64,000 bases of DNA, taken from the NCBI RefSeq assembly GCF_003337375.1, contig NZ_QPJD01000011.1, positions 62,001-126,000 of the forward strand, in the 5' to 3' direction. Position numbers and translations under genes: made by a program. Below are positions 42,884-52,993 of this stretch, in pieces. The stretch's first letter is position 1; each line of letters opens with the position of its first letter. Source of the stretch: Paenibacillus prosopidis (GTDB lineage: Bacteria; Bacillota; Bacilli; Paenibacillales; Paenibacillaceae). The notes below the pieces were generated by a model. The model was not told the DNA's origin, made no database searches, and saw only the letters and a program-made list of their open reading frames with translations.

Positions 42884-45800
42884 TTATTGGTTCATAACGC
42901 GGTGCAGCAGCATGGAGAAATCGGCGCGGCTTGCCTGAAGCTTCGGCATATAATGGTCCTGTTCCACGCCCTCAATGTTGCCGGTAAGCTTCATTGCGAA
43001 CAGCATCGGTGCAGACCAATGCGTTCTGGATACATCGTAAAACGGATCGACAGCCGGCATTTGCGGCCGTACCCCGTCCGCATACCCTATGATCAGTGCC
43101 ATCTCCGCCCTGGTAATCGGCTGGTCCGGCTTAAACGTGCCGTCCGGGAATCCTTTGATCCATCCCTGCTGAACGGCCTTTGCAACCGCGTCATAAGCCC
43201 AGTGGCTTGCGGTAATATCTCTAAAACGTTTCGACCCGCCCCCATTATTCGGAATTGGCTTGTAAGCTTTTACGATCATCGCTACCGCTTCGGCACGAGT
43301 AATTGCCCGCTTCGGCTCAAATCGGTTGCCCCCCGTTCCATTAATGATCCCTCGATTGCTTAAGTCGATAATTTCGTTTTCCGCCCAATGATTTTTTATA
43401 TCCCGAAATCCGGCTACAAGCTCCTCCGATTGGATTTTAAACCGGTAATATTGCTTATCAAAAGGAGCCTCTGCCGTCAGCCTAACATAATATACGCCAG
43501 GCTGGAGCAGCTGTTCCTTAGACTTAAGCTTGCCTGCCGTTCCGGTATCAGCCCACGCCAGTTGTTTCATACGTTTGTCGTACACTCCAAGATTCAAATC
43601 AATATCGGCCGGAACACCGTTAACCGTCATGCTTACTACGCTCGGGTTCGAAATACGGTACTGATACCAATCGATATCAGAATAGCTTCCAATCACGCCG
43701 ACATACTCGGTGCCTGGATTAACCATGAAAGCTTCATACGTTTTATCGTTTGGTTCATTGGGATCGTCATACTTCGGCATGTAGTCGATTGCAAGCGAAT
43801 AGGAGCCAATGGTGGGACTTGCTTCAGACGAAATTGCATTGTGAACACGAATATAATATTTCCCCGGAGTCACAGTTATGACTGGCGATTGCTCGGTTAC
43901 GCCCTCCCCCTCATCGTCATACAGAAGCAGCTGCTGACCAGCTCTTTGTATCGAAAGCCCGGGATCTATGCGGACCGTGTTCGTGCTGAGAGCAAGGCCG
44001 AGCTTTCCGCTCTGCTTAAACGTCACGGCAAACCAATCGCGGTCGGCCGTCTGATGAAACGTACCGCCAACTAACTGCGATCGGGGCTGCAAAGTGAACG
44101 CTTCATAGGCCTTATCGTTTTTTTCGTAATCATCTTGTTTTATTGTAAACGTGGCAGTAAGCAAATAAGGCAGCTCTTCATCAGCGCTCGGATTAAGGAG
44201 CTCGATATGGATAAGATGCTGACCCTTTTTGACATCAAAATCGATTGACCTGCTTGCGAGCTTCGTATCATTGACGCTGCGCTCTACACCATTCGTAAAC
44301 TGGCTCACTCTTACAGGGGGTACAATTTGTCCGCTTGCAACAAGTCCTTCGTAATGGATCGTAAGCGTGCCGTCATAAGGCGTATCGACGCGGTACCAAT
44401 CATGATCCGCCGTTCCTTCAAGTACGGCTGAGAGCTGCGTATTAAGCTGAAAACGCGCGGCGGCCGCCATGCTTTCGTTCGGCTCGAAGCCGTCCGCCTT
44501 TAACGCTGAACGTACAGCCTGATCGATACGCAGCAAGCCGTAGCCGGACTGACTATCCGCTCCCGCAGTTCCAATATCCATCGCTGTTTGCCTCAGCAGC
44601 CCGCGAATTTGATAGGGCTTCAGCTCTTTATAACGGGCCCAGACCAAAGCAGCTGCAGCTGCAGCTTGCGGTGCAGCCATCGACGTTCCTTCCTCTTTCT
44701 TATATAAACCGCCGACAGCGGTCGTAAACACGTTCCATGGCGCGATGAGATCAAGCTCGCTGCCTGGATTTGAACGAGGGTCGACCGTATTATTCGGCTT
44801 CGCCCCCCCGACCGCGAGAACGGTGGGATACGCAGCAGGGTATTTCACCGCCGCTTTCGCGCCATGCGACATGCCGTCGTTACCTGCCGCCGCTACAAGC
44901 AGCACGCCTTTGCTTTCCGCATATTCCACAATGTCGAGCATGTATGGCGAATAGCGATGCAAGCCTACAGACAATACAACGATGCGCGCACCGCTTCGGA
45001 CCGCATACAAAATAGCCTCGCCAAGCTCCTGCTCCGTACCGTCGCCCCGGTTGTCGAGCGCTTTTATCGGCATTATTTTGGCATTCCACACGATGCCCGA
45101 TACACCAATCCCATTGTTGCCGACAGCCGCGATAACACCCGCTACGCTTGTCCCGTGACCATTATCATCGTCAGGCGGCTCATTCGGCTTGACCAAATTT
45201 GCGCCCGGCACGAGATTGTCTTTCAAGTCCGGATGGTCGAGGTCGACCCCCGTATCGATGATGGCGATCGTTAAATCCGTTTGCTCGCGGACGGTTTCCC
45301 ATGCTATTCGCGCGCCGGTTTGACTGAGAAAGAGCTGCTTCGACAGCTCCGGGTCATTGGCGTGGGGCACTGCAGTGGATGCTGCAGCCAGCTTTGCTGA
45401 TCCTTGCGACGAGCGTTCGGCTGGGGCCGACGGGAGCGAAAGCGACGAGCGTTCGGCTGGAGCCGACGGGAGCGGCAGCGACGAGCGTTCGGCTGGGGCC
45501 GACGGGAGCGAAAACGACGAGCGTTCGGCTGGGGCCGCATTTGTGGGTGAACGCACGCCTTCCGGCGCGGCCTCTGCCGCTCCGGAAGGCAGAGCCAAGA
45601 TATGCACCCCATAATTCGGGTGCACATATTCAACGCCCGGCGTGCTTTGCAGCCGGGCCAGCCACTCTTGCACGTCCGCGCCTTCATCGGCCGGACGCAC
45701 GAGCTCTACCGCCGCCTCATTCTGGCGGCGGAGCACTTCAGTCCCGCGCAGCTCATGCGCGTGCGCGGGGTCACGCCATTTGAGCAGCCAGCTTTGCGGC

Positions 45801-46120
45801 TGCTCTGCATCGGCGCCGGTGGCGCCTGCGGCCGCATCAGCGGCGGCCGCCAGCGCCGCAGGCGCCGCTGCGGGAGCGAGCCCTCCGGGGGCTATGCCCC
45901 CGAGGGTGGCGCTCCCGAGCAATAGCGCGAGCAGCGCGCGACGAAGGAGCATGCGCGTTGCGGGCGCTTTGAATGGCGCGCTTGTCCGTTTGAGCAAGCG
46001 CGCTATTATATTTTTTATCGCTGACGTCAGATCATCCGAGCCGCTTACTGGTTCTCTTACTTGTTCTTTTGACATCCGTCGCAATTTTTGTCCTAATCGT
46101 AGCCGTTTTCGATTTCTCAT
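42884..46120 (-). CDS. Secreted subtilisin-like serine protease with SLH domains
   Basis: Protein of 1078 residues. A basic N-terminal stretch of about 60 residues precedes the hydrophobic signal region (LLRRALLALLLGSATLGG). A propeptide follows, then a linker with four 12-residue repeats (APAERSS type, about 196-238). The S8 catalytic domain has Asp289 in IIDTGVDLDHPD, His322 in NGHGTSVAG, Asn414 in AAAGNDG and Ser480 in GTSMAAPQ. Three pre-peptidase-like beta domains (DWYRVDTPYDG, DWFAVTFKQSG, DIDWYQYRISN) follow, then three SLH domains (about 885-1078). It should be an active protease held at the cell surface. The N-terminus before the signal region is unusually long; an ATG at residue 16 is an alternative start. 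Confidence 0.92.
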   Translation of the reverse strand: MRNRKRLRLGQKLRRMSKEQVREPVSGSDDLTSAIKNIIARLLKRTSAPFKAPATRMLLRRALLALLLGSATLGGIAPGGLAPAAAPAALAAAADAAAGATGADAEQPQSWLLKWRDPAHAHELRGTEVLRRQNEAAVELVRPADEGADVQEWLARLQSTPGVEYVHPNYGVHILALPSGAAEAAPEGVRSPTNAAPAERSSFSLPSAPAERSSLPLPSAPAERSSLSLPSAPAERSSQGSAKLAAASTAVPHANDPELSKQLFLSQTGARIAWETVREQTDLTIAIIDTGVDLDHPDLKDNLVPGANLVKPNEPPDDDNGHGTSVAGVIAAVGNNGIGVSGIVWNAKIMPIKALDNRGDGTEQELGEAILYAVRSGARIVVLSVGLHRYSPYMLDIVEYAESKGVLLVAAAGNDGMSHGAKAAVKYPAAYPTVLAVGGAKPNNTVDPRSNPGSELDLIAPWNVFTTAVGGLYKKEEGTSMAAPQAAAAAALVWARYKELKPYQIRGLLRQTAMDIGTAGADSQSGYGLLRIDQAVRSALKADGFEPNESMAAAARFQLNTQLSAVLEGTADHDWYRVDTPYDGTLTIHYEGLVASGQIVPPVRVSQFTNGVERSVNDTKLASRSIDFDVKKGQHLIHIELLNPSADEELPYLLTATFTIKQDDYEKNDKAYEAFTLQPRSQLVGGTFHQTADRDWFAVTFKQSGKLGLALSTNTVRIDPGLSIQRAGQQLLLYDDEGEGVTEQSPVITVTPGKYYIRVHNAISSEASPTIGSYSLAIDYMPKYDDPNEPNDKTYEAFMVNPGTEYVGVIGSYSDIDWYQYRISNPSVVSMTVNGVPADIDLNLGVYDKRMKQLAWADTGTAGKLKSKEQLLQPGVYYVRLTAEAPFDKQYYRFKIQSEELVAGFRDIKNHWAENEIIDLSNRGIINGTGGNRFEPKRAITRAEAVAMIVKAYKPIPNNGGGSKRFRDITASHWAYDAVAKAVQQGWIKGFPDGTFKPDQPITRAEMALIIGYADGVRPQMPAVDPFYDVSRTHWSAPMLFAMKLTGNIEGVEQDHYMPKLQASRADFSMLLHRVMNQ
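45408..45538 (-). repeat. 36-bp tandem repeat inside the protease gene
   Basis: Units start at 45408, 45444, 45480 and 45516, exactly 36 bases apart, and encode the APAERSS-type 12-residue repeat. Length change in steps of 36 would keep the frame. Confidence 0.95.
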
Positions 46121-46642
46121 CGCATTCTGCCTTTTTGAATCGTATTTGCAGCTGCTTGTTCCTAATTCAGCTTGCTAATCCTAGCTATCATTTCGATTCG
46201 CGGACATCATATCCCTTGTCATCGATCCATAAAAGGACAAAAGGCCTATAAACCGCTGCTCGGCAAGAGTGATTCTCCGATCGGATATTAGTTTCATTTC
46301 TTTAAACTAATCGTATAACTAAACCGGCAATCTGCTGCTCCTTTCAGCCCTTCTTTCTTAATAGAATAAACCTTCTCTTAAATAATACTCAACATCTTTG
46401 TCTGACAAAGGATGATATGAATAGTTTGTTTTCCTGCGGAGCGAACAATGATTCGGGTTGGATTTTTATTATTTCATCCATCTAAATAAACCAATTATCC
46501 CTTATAATGCCATCATATAAAAATAGGCTGAACGGCACTGTCTTACACAAAAATAGTGAGGAAAATCCTATTATCCGCGAGCTTCACTCATGGCGAATAA
46601 GATCCTCCTCACTAGCTTACATAAACCTATTAAATCGCCCTC
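46121..46642. other. Long leader region upstream of the SLH protease
   Basis: No gene seen. It holds the nuo terminator (46550-46616) and a 22-base palindrome CATCTTTGTCTGACAAAGGATG (46393-46414) that may be an operator. No promoter is convincing, although TTGTCA and a TATTAT element overlap the palindrome. Confidence 0.4.
46550..46616 (-). terminator. Terminator of the nuo operon
   Basis: TAGTGAGGA (46554-46562) pairs with TCCTCACTA (46606-46614), with further imperfect pairing inside, then TTTTTG on the minus strand. Confidence 0.85.
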
Positions 46643-48193
46643 CTATTGAAACATCAGATCGCTGCGTATCGAGAACACCGCATCAATCCATTCCATAAGT
46701 GGTCCCGGAAATAAACCAAGAGCAATCGTTGCAGCAGCGCATAGCCATATGACTGCACCTGTAGCTGCCGGAACGCGAATGTCACTGTCATCGCTCCCGC
46801 TTCGCATAAACATTTGGCGTACGAGACCGAAGTAGAAGTAATAGGAGATTACGCTGCTCACGACGATGATGGCTGCAAGCCAGTAGATCTTTGCATTAGC
46901 TGCGCCCAGCAGGATGAACAGCTTTCCGAAAAATCCGCCGGACACGGGCAGGCCAGCCAGCGACAGGACGAACACGACCATGGCAGCAGCCGTCCATGGC
47001 GCGCGGTAGTACATCCCTGAGAAGCCCTTCAGCTCCTCATGACCTGCTGACCTGCTAACGACCGATAGCACCGCAAACGCCCCGATCGTCATCAATAAGT
47101 AAGCGATCAAATAGTAGATAAACTCCGAGAAGTTGCTGCTGTGCACGACCGTGATCGAGAGGCCGATCGGAACAAGCATATAGCCGGCATTCGCAACGCC
47201 CGACAATGCGAGCAGCCGTTTTACATTCTTTTGCCTTAGCGCAGTCGTTGTACCGACAAGCATAGCCGCCGCAGCAAGCACAAGCACGATGAAGAAAATA
47301 TCGTTCGATACATTCGCGTCTTCGCCACCAACGGCGAACAACACAGTGTTGAACATGATTCTAAATATGACCGCAAGCGCAGCACCTTTGGAAATAACCG
47401 CGAGAAAAGCGGATACCGGCGAAGGAGCGCCTTGATACACATCCGGTGCCCAAGCATGAAACGGCGCCGTGGCGATCTTAATACCGAAGCCTGCAAGCAT
47501 GAACAAGAAGCCGACATACACAAGCGCTTGGAAATCAACCAACGCTCCCGGCAAAGCCTTTCCGATGACAGCAAGATCAACCGAACCTGTCACCCCGTAT
47601 AGATACGACATCCCGAACAGTACCAGTGCCGAGGAGATGCCGCCTGTCACCAGGTATTTAAATGCCGCTTCAGCCGACAACGACGATTTGCGTCTCATTC
47701 CAACGAGCACATAGCTCGTAAGGCTGAGCAGCTCAAGCCCGATGTACAACGTGACGAGATTGCCTGAGGAAGACATCATCATCGCCCCGATAACGGCAGG
47801 CAGCAGCAAGTAGAAGTATTCCGCTCTATCCGTTATCGCATCATCATCCCGAACCGAACCGAGCGCAAGTAATACGATAAATGCCGTCCCTGTCAAAAAT
47901 ACGATTTTCAGCAGGCTCGCAAAATCATCAATCCGGTAGCTGTTGCTGAGCAAATGAACCGCGTCAGCGGCCGCCCCCGCCTTATTCATATCCAGCATCC
48001 GCCACACGACTAATCCCAGCGTTACGAGCAAGCCGGCAAACGTCAGCCAGCCAATGGACAACCGGCTCACGCTCTTGGGCAGCAACAGGTCAAGGACAAT
48101 GAGCAGTAAAAACACCGCTGCAAGCGTAAACTCAGGGGCAAGGTAGAGCATATCCGTCCATGTCAGCGGTATAAATGAAACTCCTTCGTACAT
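46643..48193 (-). CDS. nuoN: NADH-quinone oxidoreductase subunit N
   Basis: Protein of 516 residues with about 14 membrane segments, one of the three antiporter-like proton channels of complex I. Motifs include LYIGLELLSLTSYVLVG with the conserved Glu, KYLVTGGISSALVLFG, and KIATAPFHAWAPDVYQGAP with Lys and His. It is the last gene of the operon, three bases after nuoM, and has GGGGGGAT before its ATG. Confidence 0.97.
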   Translation of the reverse strand: MYEGVSFIPLTWTDMLYLAPEFTLAAVFLLLIVLDLLLPKSVSRLSIGWLTFAGLLVTLGLVVWRMLDMNKAGAAADAVHLLSNSYRIDDFASLLKIVFLTGTAFIVLLALGSVRDDDAITDRAEYFYLLLPAVIGAMMMSSSGNLVTLYIGLELLSLTSYVLVGMRRKSSLSAEAAFKYLVTGGISSALVLFGMSYLYGVTGSVDLAVIGKALPGALVDFQALVYVGFLFMLAGFGIKIATAPFHAWAPDVYQGAPSPVSAFLAVISKGAALAVIFRIMFNTVLFAVGGEDANVSNDIFFIVLVLAAAAMLVGTTTALRQKNVKRLLALSGVANAGYMLVPIGLSITVVHSSNFSEFIYYLIAYLLMTIGAFAVLSVVSRSAGHEELKGFSGMYYRAPWTAAAMVVFVLSLAGLPVSGGFFGKLFILLGAANAKIYWLAAIIVVSSVISYYFYFGLVRQMFMRSGSDDSDIRVPAATGAVIWLCAAATIALGLFPGPLMEWIDAVFSIRSDLMFQ

Positions 48194-48196
48194 GGT

Positions 48197-49828
48197 CTAT
48201 CCCCCCGCCCTTGTTGCAAGTAATTGTTCGAACAGGCCGCCGATGCTGTATTGCACCGTATCCGTCAGCACGGACGGGTAGCAGCCGAGCAGAAGAATGA
48301 ACGCGAGCAGCACGATCATCGGAATCGCCTCAATGAGCCGCGCGTCCTTAAGCGGGCTATACTTCTCGTGCTGTGGGCCGAACGTGATCTTCAGCACGCT
48401 GCGCAGGACATAGACCGCCGTCAAAATAACGCCCAGAACCGCTGCCGCAGTCAGCCATCTCATCGATTCAAAAAGACCGAGCAGTGACAGAAACTCGCCG
48501 ACGAAGCCGGATAAGCCCGGCAAGCCAAGCGATGCGAGACCTGCCGTGAGCAGCACTCCGCTCATAAACGGCATAGACCTGGCCAAACCGCCCAGTTTAG
48601 AGAGCTCCGTCGTTCCTGTCCGCTCGTACATGCTTCCGACGATCAGGAACAGCAGCGCAGAAATAAGTCCATGCGATACGAGCTGGAAAACCGCTCCCTG
48701 AAGGCCGATCTCATTAAATGCTGCCAGGCCGAGCAGCACAATTCCCATATGGCTTATCGAGGAGTAAGCGAGTACGAGCTTGAACTCCTGCTGCCTGAAT
48801 GCGAGCACCGCTCCGTACAAAATATTAACGACGCCAAGAAGCGCAAGCACGACCGCCCAATCCCTGGCCTGCTCCGGAAAGAGCATGACGCCAAAACGCA
48901 GCAGACCGTATGCCCCCATCTTAAGCAGGACGCCGGAATGGATCATGACGACGGAAGGCGGCGCCTCCGTATGCACCTTTAGCATCCAGGTGTGAAACGG
49001 AAAGACCGGCAGCTTAATGCCGAAAGCAACGAGCAGCATAATAAACAGCACCCACTGCATCGTATCCGTCATCTGGAACGGATTGAACATATCCAACTGC
49101 TCAGGCGACATGTTGACCCATGCATTAGGATCAGCCATATTGCGTGCGATATCGGCATAGCTGCCGCTGTAAATAAAGTTCGCTTGCTCCCCAATCTGCT
49201 CAATCCGGAAGCCGGCCGTATTCACGAGCAACACGAAGGCAAGCAGCATAATCGCGGACCCGATCCCGTTGTACAGGAGGAACTGATTAGCCGCCCTTTC
49301 GCGGTTATGGTAACCCCATATGCCGATTAAGAAATACATCGCAATAAGCGTAATTTCGAAGAAAACAAAAAACAAAAATACGTCACGGGCAAGAAATACA
49401 CCAAGCATCCCGGTCTCCAAGAGCAAAAACCATACAAAAAACGACTTCCACCGTTTCTTGACGTGAAAAGCAGCAAGCGCGGCCATTGCCGTCACAAGCG
49501 CTGTCAGCAGTACAAGCGGTAGTGATAATCCGTCAATCCCAAGCGCATACTGGAACTTGAACATAAATTCGGATACACCATTCTGCAGCTCTTTATTAAG
49601 TGGAACCTCTACCCAGTTCAGCTGTTCATCGAATGGAGCGCCGCTTTGCTGCTTGTCATAATCCGAATAGAGCCATAACGACAGGGCAAGCGGTATAAGC
49701 GTCGCGATGAAAGCAGCCGTCTTCAACCAGCTGCTGCGATGCTTAGGAAGAAGCAAAACAACGATTAGCCCCAGCAGCGGCGACAGCAAAATAAGCGATA
49801 ATACCGGAATGTCATGCAGGATGCTCAT
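48197..49828 (-). CDS. nuoM: NADH-quinone oxidoreductase subunit M
   Basis: Protein of 543 residues with about 14 membrane segments, an antiporter-like proton-pumping subunit. Motifs: FFVFFEITLIAMYFLIGIWG with the conserved Glu and GIKLPVFPFHTWMLKVHTEAPP with the channel Lys. It overlaps nuoL by four bases (ATGA). Confidence 0.97.
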   Translation of the reverse strand: MSILHDIPVLSLILLSPLLGLIVVLLLPKHRSSWLKTAAFIATLIPLALSLWLYSDYDKQQSGAPFDEQLNWVEVPLNKELQNGVSEFMFKFQYALGIDGLSLPLVLLTALVTAMAALAAFHVKKRWKSFFVWFLLLETGMLGVFLARDVFLFFVFFEITLIAMYFLIGIWGYHNRERAANQFLLYNGIGSAIMLLAFVLLVNTAGFRIEQIGEQANFIYSGSYADIARNMADPNAWVNMSPEQLDMFNPFQMTDTMQWVLFIMLLVAFGIKLPVFPFHTWMLKVHTEAPPSVVMIHSGVLLKMGAYGLLRFGVMLFPEQARDWAVVLALLGVVNILYGAVLAFRQQEFKLVLAYSSISHMGIVLLGLAAFNEIGLQGAVFQLVSHGLISALLFLIVGSMYERTGTTELSKLGGLARSMPFMSGVLLTAGLASLGLPGLSGFVGEFLSLLGLFESMRWLTAAAVLGVILTAVYVLRSVLKITFGPQHEKYSPLKDARLIEAIPMIVLLAFILLLGCYPSVLTDTVQYSIGGLFEQLLATRAGG

Positions 49829-51696
49829 GGCAGGAACCTCCTTCCGACAATCGCAACCACTATAATAACGAAACCGATAACGGCTGCTAAGCTGTAGGTT
49901 TGCACCTGTCCGTTCTGCAGGCGGGCGGATAATCTGCCAACCGAGCTGGTTGCCGCGCCGGCAACCCGAACGACGCCTCCAACTACATACTCATCAAATA
50001 CACTCAGCGCAGCGCCAATCGCCTTTAAAGGTTTAACAATGACCGCAGCATAAAGCTCATCCACATAGTAGCTTCTCTCCAACAGCTTAACGAGCCATGG
50101 CAACCGTTCTGCGATAACCGTCCTGCTGACGCTTCCTTTTCCATAGACGAGCCAGCCTAGATAAATGCCAAGCAAGCCGACCGCGATCGATGCGATAATG
50201 ACGACGCCGCTGCCGTGAGCGTCTTCAGGCTCACCGCTGAGCCATGAACCGAACCAGCCGTTCCATGGTGTCTCTACGAAGCCGGCGATGATGGCTAGAA
50301 CAGCAAGCACAATAAGCGGAAACGTCATAGTAGCCGGTGATTCGTGCGCGCCTGCAGCTGCAGACTTTGGTTTACCCATAAAGACAAGGAAGAACAGGCG
50401 CGACATGTATAATGCCGTACAGAAGGCTCCCGCTAAGCCTACTACGAACAACAGCGGATTGGTCTCCAGCGCCGCCGTGAGAATCATATCCTTTGACCAA
50501 AAGCCCGAGAACGGCGGAATACCGGACAGCGCCAGTGCTCCGATCGCGAATGTCCATGCCGTAACGCGCATCTTCGAGCCCAGCCCGCCCATTTCATTAA
50601 TGTTTTGCGTATGTACAGCGTGAATAATGCTGCCTGCCCCCAGGAAGAGCAGCGCTTTAAAGAAAGCGTGAGTGAACAGGTGGAAAATGCCGCCCGTTAA
50701 AGAGTGTAGACCGAGCGCCATCATCATATATCCAAGCTGACTGACCGTCGAATACGCCAAAATCCGTTTAATATCGTTTTGCGCCAGCGCGACAGTAGCT
50801 GCGAATATAGCCGTAAAGCCGCCGACATAAGCGACGGTTTCCATAGCAGCCGCAGAATCCTGAAAAATATCGTAAGTCCGGGCAATTAGGAACACCCCCG
50901 CGGCCACCATCGTTGCCGCATGGATGAGCGCACTGATTGGCGTCGGTCCCTCCATGGCGTCAGGCAGCCACACATGCAGCGGAAACTGGCCTGATTTGCC
51001 AACGGCTCCTAAGAAAATAAGCAGCGCAATCAGCGTTGTAATGCCGGTCGTAATGGCTCCCGTTTGTCCGTCGAATACGCTTTGAATCGTCGTAAAATCA
51101 AGTGCGTGATTCGGCATGTACCAGAACAGCAGCAATATACCTATTAGCAGGCCGGCATCGCCGATCCGTGTAACGATAAACGCTTTCTTGGCCGCTGCCC
51201 GCGCTTTTGGCTTTGAATACCAAAATCCGACAAGCAGAAACGAGCATACGCCAACCAGCTCCCAAAAAATATAAAGGGACAGTAAATTATCGGAGAGCAC
51301 CAGACCGAGCATAGAGAAAGTGAACAGGGCCACATAACCGTAGAATACAGTAATTCGCTCGTCGTTCTTCATATAACCTGCGGAATATACATTGACCAGA
51401 AAGCTGACGAGCGTCACGACGACAAGCATCATGGCAGTGAGATTCGTTACTTCGAACCCTATTCTAAGTGTATAATCTCCGATCCTAATCCAATCAAAAG
51501 CATAATTGTAATCGACCGCATTAGCGCCAAGCCGGTCAATGACGATAAGCAGCGACAGCGCGAAGGCAGCGAGCGAGCCAATCGAGCCGATGAATACGCC
51601 TGCCCTCCGAAAGCTGCGGCCGAGCGCCGTCAAAACGAGGAACGCCGCCAGCGGGAACAGCGGGATTAGCCAAGCAGCCTGTGAGTACATTTCCAT
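49825..51696 (-). CDS. nuoL: NADH-quinone oxidoreductase subunit L
   Basis: Protein of 623 residues with about 16 membrane segments, the distal proton-pumping subunit with a long lateral helix in other species. Motifs: FWELVGVCSFLLVGFWYSKP with the conserved Glu, GAVGKSGQFPLHVWLPDAM with the Lys, and ALIHAATMVAAGVFLIAR. It starts nine bases after nuoK. Confidence 0.97.
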   Translation of the reverse strand: MEMYSQAAWLIPLFPLAAFLVLTALGRSFRRAGVFIGSIGSLAAFALSLLIVIDRLGANAVDYNYAFDWIRIGDYTLRIGFEVTNLTAMMLVVVTLVSFLVNVYSAGYMKNDERITVFYGYVALFTFSMLGLVLSDNLLSLYIFWELVGVCSFLLVGFWYSKPKARAAAKKAFIVTRIGDAGLLIGILLLFWYMPNHALDFTTIQSVFDGQTGAITTGITTLIALLIFLGAVGKSGQFPLHVWLPDAMEGPTPISALIHAATMVAAGVFLIARTYDIFQDSAAAMETVAYVGGFTAIFAATVALAQNDIKRILAYSTVSQLGYMMMALGLHSLTGGIFHLFTHAFFKALLFLGAGSIIHAVHTQNINEMGGLGSKMRVTAWTFAIGALALSGIPPFSGFWSKDMILTAALETNPLLFVVGLAGAFCTALYMSRLFFLVFMGKPKSAAAGAHESPATMTFPLIVLAVLAIIAGFVETPWNGWFGSWLSGEPEDAHGSGVVIIASIAVGLLGIYLGWLVYGKGSVSRTVIAERLPWLVKLLERSYYVDELYAAVIVKPLKAIGAALSVFDEYVVGGVVRVAGAATSSVGRLSARLQNGQVQTYSLAAVIGFVIIVVAIVGRRFLP

Positions 51697-51704
51697 TTGC
51701 CGCG

Positions 51705-52007
51705 CTACCTCCTCATCTTGTCAAATTCGTCGACGTTAACCGTCCCGCGCAACCGGAACAATGCAATCAGAATAGCAACTCCGATTGCCGCTTCGGCTGC
51801 CGCAACCGTAATCGTGAACAAAGAGAAAATTTGTCCGGTCAGCGATGGAACAACTCCGTATTTCGAGAAAGCGACCAGGTTCAAATTGACCGCATTCAGC
51901 ATTAATTCAACCGACAGCAGGACGACTACCGCATTACGTTTCACTAAAGCCCCATAAAGTCCGATACAGAACAATATAGCCGCCATTGTTAAATAGGATG
52001 GAAGCAT
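51705..52007 (-). CDS. nuoK: NADH-quinone oxidoreductase subunit K
   Basis: Protein of 100 residues, three membrane segments. The conserved membrane Glu residues appear in [19 protein letters not shown]. Part of the proton-translocation path. Four bases separate it from nuoJ. Confidence 0.96.
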   Translation of the reverse strand: MLPSYLTMAAILFCIGLYGALVKRNAVVVLLSVELMLNAVNLNLVAFSKYGVVPSLTGQIFSLFTITVAAAEAAIGVAILIALFRLRGTVNVDEFDKMRR

Positions 52008-52011
52008 AGGG

Positions 52012-52527
52012 TTAATCCGCCTCCTTCTTCGCCAGCACGATCGCCCCGATAAAAGCGACCGTCAGCAGGACGGAGAGCAGCTCGAACGGAATGACATAAC
52101 CCGTATACAGGAGCTGGCCGATAGCCATCGTATTATCCTCTGCAGCTTGAAAGGGCTGCGGCTCCGGAAAGGCAGTCGAACGGATCGCATAAAATAGCAG
52201 ACCGAACAAGCAAAGCGTGCCTACAGCGGCAAGCGTCTCATGCAGCGGTTTTACCGGCTCCCGCTCACCCTGTTGATGCTTCGTCATCATAATGCCGAAT
52301 ATCATCAGAATCGACACCGCGCCTGCATAAATGAGCACCTGCACGAATGCGACGAATTCCGCCTCAAGCAGCACGAACATGCCTGCCAAGCCCAGGAATG
52401 CCGCAGCCATCGAGACAACCATATGGACGACTTTGTCCAAGCTGATCATCAGCACCGCTCCGGAAATCATTATCGCCGAAAATACGAAGAAAGCGGCAAA
52501 CTCGCCTGAAAATTCGATGTTGAACAA
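52012..52527 (-). CDS. nuoJ: NADH-quinone oxidoreductase subunit J
   Basis: Protein of 171 residues with five membrane segments, of normal length. The conserved [21 protein letters not shown] stretch, with the flexible Gly/Tyr region, is present. It starts right after the nuoI stop. Confidence 0.95.
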   Translation of the reverse strand: MFNIEFSGEFAAFFVFSAIMISGAVLMISLDKVVHMVVSMAAAFLGLAGMFVLLEAEFVAFVQVLIYAGAVSILMIFGIMMTKHQQGEREPVKPLHETLAAVGTLCLFGLLFYAIRSTAFPEPQPFQAAEDNTMAIGQLLYTGYVIPFELLSVLLTVAFIGAIVLAKKEAD

Positions 52528-52977
52528 TTATTTGCCGCCCCCTTTGGCCGGCGCTCCGATGTTGTTATTGTCTTCCCGGACGAGCGTATTGTTATCGGTT
52601 AACCACTCCACGTCCTTAAACAGCTCGTCACGGCTGAACGTCGACAGCTCAAAATGGTTGGTCATCACGATCGCTTCGGTCGGACATACCTCGGTGCACA
52701 GGTCGCATAAAATGCATATTTCAAAATTAATGTCGAACGTATCGATGACTTTTCCTTTTTTGTCCGGATCAGGGTTTGGCTTCCCTGTCAGCGTAATGCA
52801 ATCAGTCGGGCAGATGCGCGCGCATTGGTTGCAGACGATGCACAAATCCGGTATAAAATGCTGTATGCCGCGGAACCGGTCCGGCATGACAAACGGCACA
52901 TCGGGATAGGAGGTAGTCACTTTGGGAGCCGTCATTGATTTGAGCGTAACACCCATTCCTTTCAGCAATCCGTTCAT
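52528..52977 (-). CDS. nuoI: NADH-quinone oxidoreductase subunit I
   Basis: Protein of 149 residues. It carries two 4Fe-4S clusters in the peripheral arm: CIVCNQCARICPTDCI (near 46) and CILCDLCTEVCPTEAI (near 90), all ligands present. Without NuoEFG in this operon, it may receive electrons from another donor. Confidence 0.96.
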   Translation of the reverse strand: MNGLLKGMGVTLKSMTAPKVTTSYPDVPFVMPDRFRGIQHFIPDLCIVCNQCARICPTDCITLTGKPNPDPDKKGKVIDTFDINFEICILCDLCTEVCPTEAIVMTNHFELSTFSRDELFKDVEWLTDNNTLVREDNNNIGAPAKGGGK

Positions 52978-52993
52978 TTCCTTCTCCCCTTTG

